A stretch of DNA of 46,401 nt from Planctomycetia bacterium (GCA_021413585.1 JAIOQB010000116.1:1-46401), one strand, 5' to 3'; positions 14,351 through 22,921 are shown, counted from the first letter of the stretch. Numbers and translations: made by a program. Notes: generated from the sequence alone by a model not told the origin.

Positions 14351-16627
14351 CTACCCCATCAATCGGATTCCTACTTGATACGTAATCATCGCCCCGACGT
14401 ACGCCAGCGTGGTCATGTAAAAGAACGTGAAGGCGGGCCAGCGCCAGCTATTCGTTTCGCGCTTGAGCACCACCAGCGTTGAGGCGCATTGGGCGCACAG
14501 GGCGATGAATACCATTAGCGACAGGGCCACCGGGACATTATAGACCAGCTCCTTGCTGCCGTCCTTCGTCGCGGTTTGAAGCTGCTCGCGCAGGGCGGGG
14601 GATTCTTCGTCTTCCTCCGAGCCCAGGTTGTAGATCACGCCCAGCGTCCCGACGAGAACTTCACGGGCGGGGAACGACGCGATCGCCGCGCAGCCGATCC
14701 GCCAGTCCCAGCCCAGCGGCCGCACCAGCGGCTCGATCGCGTGGCCGGCCTGGCCCAGGTAGCTTTGCCGCAGGTGGTCGCCGGCGATTTTCTTCTGCAA
14801 CGCGTCTTGCGTGTCGTTGAGTTCGCTAAGTTGTTTCTGTTGAGCTTCGTTGAGCGTGCCGTGGGCTTTTTCCGCGTCCGCTTTGGCCGTTTCCAACGTG
14901 TCAATTTGCGTTTGCAGCGTGGCCAATTCCTGATGGTGTGGGGCGTCGATCGCCTTCGAGTGCCGAGGGTAATAGCCGGCCGCCCACACGACCACCGACA
15001 CGGCAAAGATCATCGTGCCGGCCCGGCGGACAAACTCCCACGCCCGCTCGCCGGCCCGCCAGGAGACGACCTTCACGGACGGCACCTTGTACGCCGGCAG
15101 CTCCATTACAAACGGCGGCCGCGGCCCTTTGAGTAGCGTGTGCCGCAGCAGAAACGCCGCCCCCACGGCCACCACGATTCCCAGCAGATACATCGCCATG
15201 ATCGTAGCGACTTGCAGACTCAGCAGGCCGAACAAAATGTTCCGGCTGGGGATGATCGCCGCGGTCAGCAGCAGATACACCGGCAGCCGGGCACTGCAAC
15301 TCATCAGCGGCGCCACCAGCACGGTGATCAGCCGATCGCGGCGATTCTCAATCACCCGCGCGGCCATGATGCCGGGAATCGCGCAGGCGAACGACGAGAG
15401 CAGCGGAATGAACGACTTGCCGCTCAGTCCCACGCGCGACATCAGCTTGTCCATCAAGTACGCCGCCCGCGCCATATAGCCGCAGTCTTCCAGCACCGCG
15501 ATGAACAGAAACATCAGGGCAATCTGTGGCAGAAACACCAGCACGTTGCCCACGCCGCCGACGATGCCTTTGACCACCAGCGATTGCAGCGGGCCGTCGG
15601 CGATATGGGCACGAAAGAAACCGCCGACCGCCTTCATGCCGACGTCCGCGATGTCTCCCTGCACTTTGCCGATCTTGAACACCGCGGTGAACATCAGCGT
15701 CATTAGCGCCAAAAAGATCACGCTCCCCCACACTTTGTGCGTCAGCACCCGATCGAGCCGGTCGCTGAGCGTCACGGGGCGCTGCGGCGGGTGGGTGACC
15801 ACGCCGTCGAGCATCCGGCCCACCCACTGGTAACGGGCAATCGCCTCGATCGCCGGCACCTGGCAGTTCTCGCCGGCCAGCCGCTCGCGCAGCGTGGCAA
15901 TCAACGGAATTACCTTGGCCGCCGTGCCGTTGAGATGCGCCTCGGCCAAGTAGCCGCCGGTGTCGAGCAGCAGGCGCTCGACCAGATAGCGGTCCAGCGG
16001 CTGGCCGGCGTCGGTTAGCGCCGTGCCCAATTCTTCCACAGCGGTTTGAAACGGCCGCGGGAACGGACTTTCGGCAATGCGGGGCACCGCTTCCGACGCG
16101 GCGAACAGGGCCTGCCGCAACTGTTCCAAACCGACGCGGCGGTTGGCTTGAATCGGAATCACAGGGACGCCCAGGCGTTGGGCCAGCCGGTCAACGTCGA
16201 TCTTGATCTGCCGGGCCGTGACGTGGTCCATCATGTTCAGGGCCACGACCGTGGGGCGGCCCAGCTCGAGAACCTGGCTGACCAGATACAGATTGCGCTG
16301 CAGGTTGCCGGCGTCAACGATGCACAGCAGCGTATCCGGCGGCGGCACGTCGCTGCGATGCCCCAGCAGGACATCGATGGCGATCATCTCGTCGGGCGAG
16401 CGCGGGGCCAGGCTGTACGTGCCGGGCAAGTCGATCAGCGTCAGCGAACCTACCGCGCCGTCCACGCGACCGAGCTTCTTCTCGACGGTCACGCCAGGGT
16501 AGTTGCCCACACGCTGGTGAATGCCACACAGGGCGCTAAACAGCGTCGACTTACCGGTGTTGGGGTTACCGATCAGGGCGACAGTTTGCGTGGCCGGGCG
16601 AGTTGGACGGGGAGAGGTGGTCGCCAT
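14351..16627 (-). CDS. feoB: Ferrous iron transport protein B (FeoB)
   Basis: 758-residue inner-membrane Fe(II) transporter with an N-terminal GTPase. G1 GNPNTGKST (~20-28), switch region NYPGVTVEK, G3 DLPGTYSL and G4 NMMD are all visible, followed by two Gate-type membrane halves (ending in SFIPLLSSFACAIPGIMAAR and CAAIASFPAREVLVGTLGVI). Between the last Gate spans there is an unusual ~70-residue charged helical insert (ELATLQTQIDTLETAKADAE, and onward to about QKKIAGD), predicted coiled coil. ATG 16627 is taken as the start although no clear ribosome-binding site precedes it; TTG 16660 is the alternative. It follows two feoA genes on the same strand. Confidence 0.93.
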   Translation of the reverse strand: MATTSPRPTRPATQTVALIGNPNTGKSTLFSALCGIHQRVGNYPGVTVEKKLGRVDGAVGSLTLIDLPGTYSLAPRSPDEMIAIDVLLGHRSDVPPPDTLLCIVDAGNLQRNLYLVSQVLELGRPTVVALNMMDHVTARQIKIDVDRLAQRLGVPVIPIQANRRVGLEQLRQALFAASEAVPRIAESPFPRPFQTAVEELGTALTDAGQPLDRYLVERLLLDTGGYLAEAHLNGTAAKVIPLIATLRERLAGENCQVPAIEAIARYQWVGRMLDGVVTHPPQRPVTLSDRLDRVLTHKVWGSVIFLALMTLMFTAVFKIGKVQGDIADVGMKAVGGFFRAHIADGPLQSLVVKGIVGGVGNVLVFLPQIALMFLFIAVLEDCGYMARAAYLMDKLMSRVGLSGKSFIPLLSSFACAIPGIMAARVIENRRDRLITVLVAPLMSCSARLPVYLLLTAAIIPSRNILFGLLSLQVATIMAMYLLGIVVAVGAAFLLRHTLLKGPRPPFVMELPAYKVPSVKVVSWRAGERAWEFVRRAGTMIFAVSVVVWAAGYYPRHSKAIDAPHHQELATLQTQIDTLETAKADAEKAHGTLNEAQQKQLSELNDTQDALQKKIAGDHLRQSYLGQAGHAIEPLVRPLGWDWRIGCAAIASFPAREVLVGTLGVIYNLGSEEDEESPALREQLQTATKDGSKELVYNVPVALSLMVFIALCAQCASTLVVLKRETNSWRWPAFTFFYMTTLAYVGAMITYQVGIRLMG

Positions 16628-16702
16628 GCGAATCGATACCGACCGAATGTTTTCCAACAAGCGCTGGGTGCCTGGGGCAATGCCCCAGTGCGGCGGAGCG
16701 GG

Positions 16703-16945
16703 TCAGACGATATCAATCTCAACGATTTCAATCTCGACAAGAGCGGCTTCGCTGCGACGAATGCTCAGGCGATACCCCAGCACGTCCAACTCGATCGGAT
16801 CGCCCAGCGGCGCGGCGCCAATCAGCGACAACTCCACACCAGGAGTCAGACCCATCTCCATCAATCGCAGGCTCACGTCGTCCACACCGCGGACTTGCGT
16901 CACGCGCCCCTTGCCTCCCATTGCTAATTCAGAAAGCGCGGTCAT
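16703..16945 (-). CDS. feoA: FeoA-domain protein (second copy)
   Basis: 80 residues, a single SH3-like FeoA domain (MGGKGRVTQVRGVDDVSLRL, then MGLTPGVELSLIGAAPLGDP and the strand VLGYRLSIRRSEA). FeoA binds FeoB and supports Fe(II) uptake. ATG 16945 overlaps the preceding feoA stop as ATGA, fixing the start; the frame is open to 16999 but without support. The C-terminus is acidic/hydrophobic (VEIEIVEIDIV). A short GC hairpin (CTGGGGCAATGCCCCAG) lies between this gene and feoB. Confidence 0.88.
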   Translation of the reverse strand: MTALSELAMGGKGRVTQVRGVDDVSLRLMEMGLTPGVELSLIGAAPLGDPIELDVLGYRLSIRRSEAALVEIEIVEIDIV

Positions 16946-17208
16946 GCGGTGGCACCGGGACGGACGAGCACGCCGAGCAACTGGCTGGCGCGAAAGCAAA
17001 GCTTGCTCCCCAACACGCGCACGATGCAGGGGGAACCCGGATCGATCATCTCGACCGTTTCACCGCGCCGCAGGCCTAGTTCTTCCAGGCGGCGCTCCGA
17101 GCCACCGACGAGTTCGGAGACGTGGCCTGAGGTGCCGCGCTGCAATTGCGAAAGTGGAATGAGTTCGTACACCGCCTGGGCTCCGCGAAAACTGAGAATG
17201 AGTCTCAT
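16942..17208 (-). CDS. feoA: FeoA-domain protein (first copy)
   Basis: 88 residues. After a short N-terminal extension (MRLILSFRGAQAVYEL) there is a FeoA domain: PLSQLQRGTSGHVSELVGG, LEELGLRRGETVEMIDPGSP and VLGSKLCFRASQLLGVLVRP. First gene of the apparent operon feoA-feoA-feoB. ATG 17208 is chosen (AAGG 9 nt upstream); the frame continues to 17250. The two FeoA copies are clearly different in sequence, so they are not a recent duplication and may bind FeoB differently. Confidence 0.85.
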   Translation of the reverse strand: MRLILSFRGAQAVYELIPLSQLQRGTSGHVSELVGGSERRLEELGLRRGETVEMIDPGSPCIVRVLGSKLCFRASQLLGVLVRPGATA

Positions 17209-18163
17209 TAGCAGTGCCTTGATTCTAAGGTGAAGTTGCGGGAATAGCAATGAGGCATTTTTGAGGGAGGGAACAGATCCGCCCTCGGGCGTTTGGATAA
17301 TAGGCCCGGCGTTTACGCCGGGTTACCAGTGCGTCCCCTCTCGTCGTAGTAGCCCCATTTTTGGGGCTTTTGTGGGATGCCAATCTGGAAAGCCCCATGA
17401 AGTGGGGCTCGAAGAAGTAGATGTTTGGCTCCTTTTCATCCGGCGTAAACGCCGGGCCTATTAAACAGCTGGTCATCTCGAACTCGCGAACGCTACGCTT
17501 CCCGGATTTAATCTCAACTGACACCGTCTTCAAATTCATCGCCAGAACTTCGCAGCGCCACCTCACGCGCCTGGTCGTTTGTGAACCAACCACTCAAGCG
17601 CCGCTCCTCGCTTACGCACCCCCCAGTAATGCGGCTTGGACGGGGCGGTCCCGGTGCGATAGGTTATTTGCTGCCCAACTCTTGGTGGGGGTAAAATACA
17701 GTTGGCTGATATACAATCAACCTTAATACAAACACTGCTGGCGCTAGCGTTGTTGCCGCGCCAACACACGGAGCGACGAAACCTGTCGCCGCTTCAAAAA
17801 GTGTGGCGCCGCGGCGATTTTTTTGACTCTCCTATTCTGATTCTTCTGATCCTGTTTTTTCTGGCGACGATCCGTCGCAGCAGCCGCCATCGGCGACTCT
17901 GCTCGGGGCTTGGACTGTTGGTCGTTTGGGGCACCTACCCTTCGGCGCATCCCTACCGCGGCGCAACACAACACCCTTTAAAAACTCATCCTTCATGAAT
18001 CTTCAAAGGGCATGAATCCTCCATCGGACCTCGGCGGCCCACGAAGCCGTTGGGGTCTTTGCTTTCCTTCAGGTGCGCTCATCGCAGCACTGTGTCGAAT
18101 TAGCTGGCTCGTACCGTGCAGGTTCATCGTCGGGGCCAAACAGATGTATCGCGGGAGTTTTGA
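17209..18163. other. Long intergenic region with nested hairpins
   Basis: About 955 bp between the divergent feo operon and the response regulator. No convincing gene. 17298-17463 holds a nest of inverted repeats (listed separately). The promoter for feoA should lie just upstream of 17208. Around 17469-17593 the minus strand reads an open frame (KTVSVEIKSGKRSVREFE) that could be a relic, but it runs on through the repeats and is not called. From 17690 to 18160 nothing else is recognisable. Confidence 0.5.
17298..17463. repeat. Nested inverted repeats with GC-rich hairpins
   Basis: Outer arms 17298-17321 and 17440-17463 are perfect 24-bp complements, and each contains its own CCGGCG/CGCCGG hairpin. 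Inside lie AGCCCC-ATTTTT-GGGGCT (17351-17368, with a T-rich tail) and AGCCCCA-N5-TGGGGCT (17391-17409). The whole could fold as one large structure or as four separate hairpins. Confidence 0.65.
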
Positions 18164-18796
18164 ATGTCGATTAAGTTGCTGATTGTCGATGACCACGAGG
18201 TGGTGCGCAGTGGGCTCAAGAGCTTGCTGGCCGACACCGACATCAAGGTCGTCGCCGAGGCCAACACCGGCGACTCCGCCGTGAAGATGGTCATCAAGCA
18301 AAAGCTGGACGTGGTGTTGCTCGATATCCGCATGCCCGGCGGCGACGGCTTAAGCGCGCTGGCCCGGATCAAAGTGGAAAAGCCCGATCTGCCGGTGTTG
18401 ATTCTTTCGAGCTACGACAACCCCACCTACGTGGCCCGCAGCGTGGCCCTGGGGGCCAGCGGGTTTCTGCTCAAGACGATCAGCCGCGACAAGCTGCTCG
18501 AAGTAATTCGCATCGTGGCCGGCGGCGAGAATATCTGGACGCGCGAAGAATTGCGCCGCGTGACCGGCGCCCTGGCCACCCCGCGGCTGGCCGCGGACGT
18601 CGAGGTGCCGCTGACGCAGCGCGAAAGCGAAGTGCTGCACCAGTTGGCCTTCGGCCTGACCAACAAGGAGATCGCCAAGACGCTGAACATCAGCTACGAA
18701 ACCGTGAAGGAGCATGTTCAGCATATTCTGCGTAAGATAGGAGTGACGGATCGCACCCAGGCCGCCGTGTGGGCGGTACGCAAGGGGTTGGTGTAA
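18164..18796 (+). CDS. NarL/LuxR-type response regulator (orphan)
   Basis: 210 residues. The receiver domain (1-~120) has the acidic pair D9-D10, phosphoacceptor D54 in VVLLDIRMPGGDG, S82 and conserved K104. The C-terminal LuxR-type HTH (~145-205) has LTQRESEVLHQLAFGLTNKE and the recognition helix SYETVKEHVQHILRK. GGGAG lies 6 nt upstream of ATG 18164. No histidine kinase gene is nearby, so its partner is encoded elsewhere. A palindrome just downstream (18808-18827) might be a target site. Confidence 0.92.
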   Translation: MSIKLLIVDDHEVVRSGLKSLLADTDIKVVAEANTGDSAVKMVIKQKLDVVLLDIRMPGGDGLSALARIKVEKPDLPVLILSSYDNPTYVARSVALGASGFLLKTISRDKLLEVIRIVAGGENIWTREELRRVTGALATPRLAADVEVPLTQRESEVLHQLAFGLTNKEIAKTLNISYETVKEHVQHILRKIGVTDRTQAAVWAVRKGLV

Positions 18797-18807
18797 GCTA
18801 GAAGGGT

Positions 18808-18827
18808 GGTGACATATGGCTGTCACC
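18808..18827. promoter_or_regulatory. Palindrome between response regulator and metzincin-like gene
   Basis: GGTGACA-N6-TGTCACC, a perfect 7-bp inverted repeat, 11 nt after the response regulator stop and 28 nt before ATG 18856. It may be an operator; a weak terminator is less likely as no T-tract follows. Confidence 0.42.
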
Positions 18828-18855
18828 GTGGTATTGGTCAATCCCCCGGGCAGCT

Positions 18856-20673
18856 ATGATTTTCCGCACTCTTTTGACAACCCGGCGGCGATCGTTTGGT
18901 CTGGCTGTTGTGCTGACTTTTTTCGGCCTGCTTCCTCTCACTGCCGTGCAAGCGGTTCAAGGGGCGCCTCCTGCCGTGGCGGCAAATACGCCAGCCAGCG
19001 CCGGCGTGGTGGTGCTGGTCAATCGGGCCGACGGGCCGGTCGAGATTCGCATGGCGACGACGGACGGCCGGCCGATCTCCCAAACGCTGGCCCCGCTCGA
19101 CGTCCTGCCGCTGCCGGTCACCGGCGTGACCCGCGTCGATGTGCTCAGCGGCAAGCAGCCGCGGAGCTATGGATTGAACCCTGCGAGCGTCTATTACTTC
19201 GCCCCCGATGGCAAAGGGAACATCGACCTGACCGAGGTCGGACTCAATACGGCGGCGGACGCGGCCAAGCCGGATACTCGCGCTGGCGCGGTCGACGCGG
19301 CTCGGCTCAACAAGATCACCACGATCCCGGTGAAGATCCTGGTCGACGACAACGAAGTCGCCAAACCGCAAGTCTGGCAGACGCGGCTGACCAAACGCCT
19401 GGAAGCCGCCAACGAGATATTGGAGAAGACGTGCCGCGTGCGGTTCCAAATCGTGGCCTTCGACACCTGGCACTCCGACAACAAGGTCAACGACTTCACC
19501 AAGACGCTGCAGGAGTTTGAAAAAACGGTGCAGCCACAACCTGCCGCGGTGGCGATCGGCTTTACCAGCCAATACGCCGTGTTCGTCGGGCGGCAGCACC
19601 TGGGGGGCACGCGGTCGCTGCTGCATCCGTTTATTCTCATCCGCGAATACGGCCCACAGACGAGCGAGAGAGAGCGGCTGGAGGTGCTGCTGCATGAACT
19701 GGGACATTACCTCGGTGCGGTACATAGCCCTGAACCTGATTCCGTAATGCGCCCGGTGCTGGGGGACAACCGATCCAACCCTCGCGCGTTTCGCGTGATG
19801 TTCGACCCGGTCAGCGCCTTGGCGATCAACCTGGTGGCCAACGATTGGGCACAGCATGGCGTGCGGCGGCCGGACCAAATCACGGCCGCGACGCGCGGCA
19901 CGCTGGCGGACATTTACCGGCTGATGGTCGCGGCGTTTCCAGCCGACCCGGCCGCTGCCAACTATTTGCGGATCATGCAGGAGTCCGACTTCAGCACCCC
20001 GGCGGCCGGAGCCGCGGCTATCGTGCGGGCGATCGCCGCCCAGGATGCCCGATTTCAGGAAACCGTGGGCACCGCTCAGCGTCCCACGTCGGACGAGTTG
20101 GCCGATCTCTACATTCGTGCGGCAGTCGTCGCCGCGATGTCGCTTCCTCCCGAGTCGCGGCAGGAATCGCTGCTGCTGGGGCTGGGAGTGGCTTTGGGTG
20201 GGCAAAAGTCGCTTGCGGCCCAGATGTTCGGCGGTGACGGCGCGGATCTGACGGCGCCGGTGTTAAGCGGCGTTCCCACGATCCGTTCCCGCGCAGCGCT
20301 GCTGCAGCGGTTCGTCACGGCCGCCGCCTACGCCCGATTGGCCGGCCCGGCCGCCACGGAGGCGGCGTCGCTGACGCGGCAACTCAACGCCTCGCACACG
20401 GAACTCGGCTTCAGCCTGGCCGATCTGGCAGTCGATCTCGCGGGCATCCGGTTCGCCCAAGCGCTGGCGAGCGGCGACGTGCAACCGGCCCAACTGGCCA
20501 GCACGTTCTCCGTTTCGCGATTCGTGCCCAACGTGGACGACCTGGAAGCGGCGATGACCGAGCAAGCGTTCGCCACGCGATTTGGCAGCGTGTACGACCC
20601 AAGGTTTCGCGCGGAGCTGGAGAAGCTCAAGACGCGGATCAACAGCCTGCCCGGGTACGCGGGAGTGCAGTAG
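18856..20673 (+). CDS. Secreted metzincin-like zinc metalloprotease
   Basis: 605 residues. The N-terminus (TTRRRSFGLAVVLTFFGLLPLTAVQA) is a signal peptide. The metzincin motif HExxHxxGxxH is complete: H280, E281, H284, G287, H290 in HELGHYLGAVH. M298 in SVMRP follows closely and may be the Met-turn, though the spacing is short for one. Before it, residues ~155-275 form the expected N-terminal sub-domain; beyond ~310 there is a long Ala-rich helical C-terminal region of unknown role. Probably exported. The start at 18856 is chosen for the signal peptide; no strong ribosome-binding site is visible. It follows the response regulator on the same strand. Confidence 0.72.
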   Translation: MIFRTLLTTRRRSFGLAVVLTFFGLLPLTAVQAVQGAPPAVAANTPASAGVVVLVNRADGPVEIRMATTDGRPISQTLAPLDVLPLPVTGVTRVDVLSGKQPRSYGLNPASVYYFAPDGKGNIDLTEVGLNTAADAAKPDTRAGAVDAARLNKITTIPVKILVDDNEVAKPQVWQTRLTKRLEAANEILEKTCRVRFQIVAFDTWHSDNKVNDFTKTLQEFEKTVQPQPAAVAIGFTSQYAVFVGRQHLGGTRSLLHPFILIREYGPQTSERERLEVLLHELGHYLGAVHSPEPDSVMRPVLGDNRSNPRAFRVMFDPVSALAINLVANDWAQHGVRRPDQITAATRGTLADIYRLMVAAFPADPAAANYLRIMQESDFSTPAAGAAAIVRAIAAQDARFQETVGTAQRPTSDELADLYIRAAVVAAMSLPPESRQESLLLGLGVALGGQKSLAAQMFGGDGADLTAPVLSGVPTIRSRAALLQRFVTAAAYARLAGPAATEAASLTRQLNASHTELGFSLADLAVDLAGIRFAQALASGDVQPAQLASTFSVSRFVPNVDDLEAAMTEQAFATRFGSVYDPRFRAELEKLKTRINSLPGYAGVQ

Positions 20674-20692
20674 AGGCGAGCGCCGGTTTCAG

Positions 20693-20765
20693 TCACTAGC
20701 CCGAAGCGCAAGCGAGGGAGCATCGATTTCCGTTCTGCCCCCTCGCTTGCGCTTCGGGCTAGTGA
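20693..20765. terminator. 26-bp perfect inverted repeat between convergent genes
   Basis: Arms 20693-20718 and 20740-20765 are perfect complements (core CCCGAAGCGCAAGCGAGGG) with a 21-nt loop. It sits between the convergent metzincin-like gene and the 20779-21240 gene and can serve as a bidirectional terminator; it also looks like a dispersed intergenic repeat. Confidence 0.7.
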
Positions 20766-20778
20766 TTTCGCTTTTTGC

Positions 20779-21240
20779 CTACCGATTCGTCTGCGCCGGG
20801 TTCGCGTGGATCGAGAAGTACGCGTTCCACTGGTCGTTGTACGTGTACGGGAACGTGTTCGGGAACATGCCGCCGAACGACGTGGCGTAGACCGACGGGC
20901 GTTCAGCCGACTGGCGGAGCCACTGCATCGCGGCGATCCGCTGCGAGCGCTGGGCGGCGGCAATTTCCGCGTTGCGGCGCACGGCGTTCTTGGGCGACTC
21001 GTACCGCTGCCGCTCCTGGAGATAGAACCACATCTCGGGCGTCATCTTGATTTCGGAGAGCGACACCGTGGGAGCCGGAGTGGACTGGGCCGACTTGGCG
21101 GAGGCGACGCGGGCCGTGGGGGCCGCAGGAGCCGGGGGCGTCGCAGGATCTTGCGCCGTCGCGCTGCCCGCAAAAATCGCGCTGCCGGCAATGAACGTCG
21201 TAGCCAACACCGCCCAAGCCAACCGTTGCGTCTTCATCAT
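20779..21240 (-). CDS. Small secreted protein of unknown function
   Basis: 153 residues from ATG 21240, with GAGGAG directly upstream; the frame is open to 21330 but without support. Signal peptide: MMKTQRLAWAVLATTFIAGSAIFAGSATA. The mature part has a Pro/Ala/Thr-rich segment, then the helical QERQRYESPKNAVRRNAEIA region, and a Tyr/Asn/Phe-rich C-terminus (NTFPYTYNDQWNAYFSIH). No family recognised. Its end faces the large inverted repeat at 20693-20765. Confidence 0.65.
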   Translation of the reverse strand: MMKTQRLAWAVLATTFIAGSAIFAGSATAQDPATPPAPAAPTARVASAKSAQSTPAPTVSLSEIKMTPEMWFYLQERQRYESPKNAVRRNAEIAAAQRSQRIAAMQWLRQSAERPSVYATSFGGMFPNTFPYTYNDQWNAYFSIHANPAQTNR

Positions 21241-21772
21241 CCTGGCTCCTCGCTGAATTTTCTGCACTGGATCAATCGTCAGTGGTCCGTCGTCCGTTGC
21301 TTGCCGACAGCCGACAGCCTCGACCGCCACGAATCTTCCTGTAATTCGGATTCGGCGACCTGGCCCCCTGTAATTTAGGCCGACTTTTCGGAAATGGGGA
21401 ATGGTCGCCAGGGTTCAAACCCAAATTCCAGCGGCATTTGGCTCTTGGGGCGGGGTACGCAAGTTTTTCCGTGCGATTGGCCGGTGAGGTCGGTCCATTT
21501 GGCCCATTTTGGAAAGTGGCCCGGCCGGTGCTGGCAACCCTTGAGCGGGGGTGATATCATGCCGGCTTGGGTCGGTTGCCGCCGTCGCGGCCGCGTCAGA
21601 CCGGGGTACACCAGCGGGTGTCGTCACACCAACGCGGGGGACTCGGGGCTGGTCGCGGGCTGGGCTGAACATCTCGATTGGACGAAAGGTGCAATCGCGA
21701 TGGGTGACAGCTAGACTTGAGAGGGCAATTCACGTTCACGCATTTTTACTTGCATTGAATGGAGACAGTTCG
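21241..21772. other. Intergenic region, no convincing gene
   Basis: 532 bp between divergent genes. 21278-21320 contains a copy of the dispersed GTCCGTNGTCCGTTG-type repeat. Longer open frames here are GC-driven or simply extend the lipoprotein frame upstream. Promoters for both flanking genes must lie here but are not recognisable. Confidence 0.45.
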
Positions 21773-21967
21773 ATGAAGAAGCTTTCGATGTTGTTGGCCT
21801 CGGTCATGATGACCGCCTGCCTGGTGGGTTGCAGCGGCGACGCTCAGCCGACCCCGACCGCGCCGGTCACCCCGGCTCCCGCTCCCGCCGGCACGGACAA
21901 GCCGAAGGAAGAGAAGCCGAAGGACGACAAGGCCACTCCGCCGCCGGCCGCACCCGCGAAGCCATAG
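21773..21967 (+). CDS. Small lipoprotein with Pro/Lys-rich tail
   Basis: 64 residues from ATG 21773, with GGAG about 8 nt upstream. Lipoprotein signal MKKLSMLLASVMMTACLVGC with the acylated cysteine at position 20, followed by a disordered tail of Pro, Ala, Thr and Lys (DKPKEEKPKDDK). Planctomycetes encode many short lipoproteins of this form and no function can be assigned. A strong terminator follows at 22011. Confidence 0.72.
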   Translation: MKKLSMLLASVMMTACLVGCSGDAQPTPTAPVTPAPAPAGTDKPKEEKPKDDKATPPPAAPAKP

Positions 21968-22010
21968 TTTGGCCTTGCGACTCGTGCGAATTAATCAAAT
22001 GAAAACACCA

Positions 22011-22040
22011 GAGGCCGCCCCGCGCGGGGCGGCCTCTTTT
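22011..22040 (+). terminator. Rho-independent terminator
   Basis: Perfect 11-bp stem GAGGCCGCCCC / GGGGCGGCCTC with GCGC loop and TTTT tract, 43 nt after the lipoprotein stop. Confidence 0.9.
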
Positions 22041-22075
22041 GTTGCGCGGAACCCCTCGGGCAGGTAACAAGAATA

Positions 22076-22156
22076 GTGAGCGGAATGGCGCTAGCCACCG
22101 GTCCCACGGTTGGCCGCGCATTTCGTGTTACCCGCGGCTAGCGCCTTGCGGCTCAC
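22076..22156. repeat. Inverted repeat with GGCGCTAGCC core
   Basis: Arms 22076-22096 and 22136-22156 pair at 18 of 21 positions; conserved core GGCGCTAGCC, flanked by GTGAGC. It is an intergenic REP-type element between the lipoprotein and the 22216 gene. Confidence 0.6.
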
Positions 22157-22215
22157 ACAGTGGTTGCCCATAAACAACTCTTGAACCACCACAGCTTGCC
22201 GGCCATGATGGGACG

Positions 22216-22776
22216 ATGGTTGGCGCATCAGACAGCTCCGCTCCCGCCCAACCCGTCCGCGGGCGGTTTCAATTTTCGCTTCGCACATTGCTGCTGCTGA
22301 CGGCCGCGATCAGCGTGGCCTTGGCTTTTGCGCTGCGCGATCGGGGCGAATTCGACATGAACAGCTACGGAGGCGTCGCCCTGCCCGGTGGCGGGAAAGG
22401 AGAGATGTTCGTCTTTAGGGCGAAAAATCTCAGCCATCCGATTCAGATCGTGCAATTCACTGACGGCATACGGACTCGAGTGGTCGCAACATTTGGAACA
22501 AAACTTCCCACGTGGGTGATCATGACGTTACCCGAGGAAGGTTTTGCAGGGGGGAAAAAGATTCGAGTATTTGATTACCCGAAGGAAAATGTCTTTGATT
22601 TGGTCCCGGCCGGGGCAACTGTCACGACACGAGGCGATGCATGGTTTGGTTCTGCGCGTCCCGCAGCAACGCCAAGCGACGCCAGCCTATTCAAGAGAAG
22701 ATCATTTCGATTTTCACTGCCCGGCGAGACGGGAGAGCGCGCGGTCGTCCACGAGTTTTATTTATTGCAGGAGTAA
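22216..22776 (+). CDS. Single-span membrane protein with F-x-LRTLL anchor
   Basis: 186 residues. N-terminal polar stretch MVGASDSSAPAQPVRGR, then the planctomycete-type anchor FQFSLRTLLLLTAAISVALAFAL, then a ~140-residue presumed extracytoplasmic beta-rich domain without recognised family. Like the LRR cluster, it has a -10-like hexamer (CATGAT, 22204-22209) exactly 6 nt before the ATG, so a leaderless transcript is possible; the match to consensus is weaker here. No ribosome-binding site is evident. Confidence 0.65.
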   Translation: MVGASDSSAPAQPVRGRFQFSLRTLLLLTAAISVALAFALRDRGEFDMNSYGGVALPGGGKGEMFVFRAKNLSHPIQIVQFTDGIRTRVVATFGTKLPTWVIMTLPEEGFAGGKKIRVFDYPKENVFDLVPAGATVTTRGDAWFGSARPAATPSDASLFKRRSFRFSLPGETGERAVVHEFYLLQE

Positions 22777-22921
22777 TGGCTCGCCGGATCATTGCCGCCC
22801 TGCCGATTCTGGCCTGCTCGGTCGAATTTACGGCCTTGCGAAGTGCCGAGGTTCCGCCCGGCAGGCGGGACCTACTGATAATCTCTTGGCGCAAGCTGGC
22901 ATTTGCGCTCCAATAGGGCGT

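Noticed and set aside
14576-16927. Long forward frames opposite feoB
   Set aside because: GC-rich antisense shadows of the feoB and feoA genes.
17225-17593. Minus-strand frame reading KTVSVEIKSGKRSVREFE
   Set aside because: It continues through palindromic repeats and has no clear ribosome-binding site; perhaps a relic, not called as a gene.
18816-19520. 234-residue forward frame
   Set aside because: Out-of-frame shadow of the metzincin-like gene, low-complexity Gly/Arg composition.
22544-22921. N-terminal extension of the Dus protein
   Set aside because: Overlaps the 22216-22776 gene in another frame and has no family similarity; MGSV at 22922 gives the normal protein.
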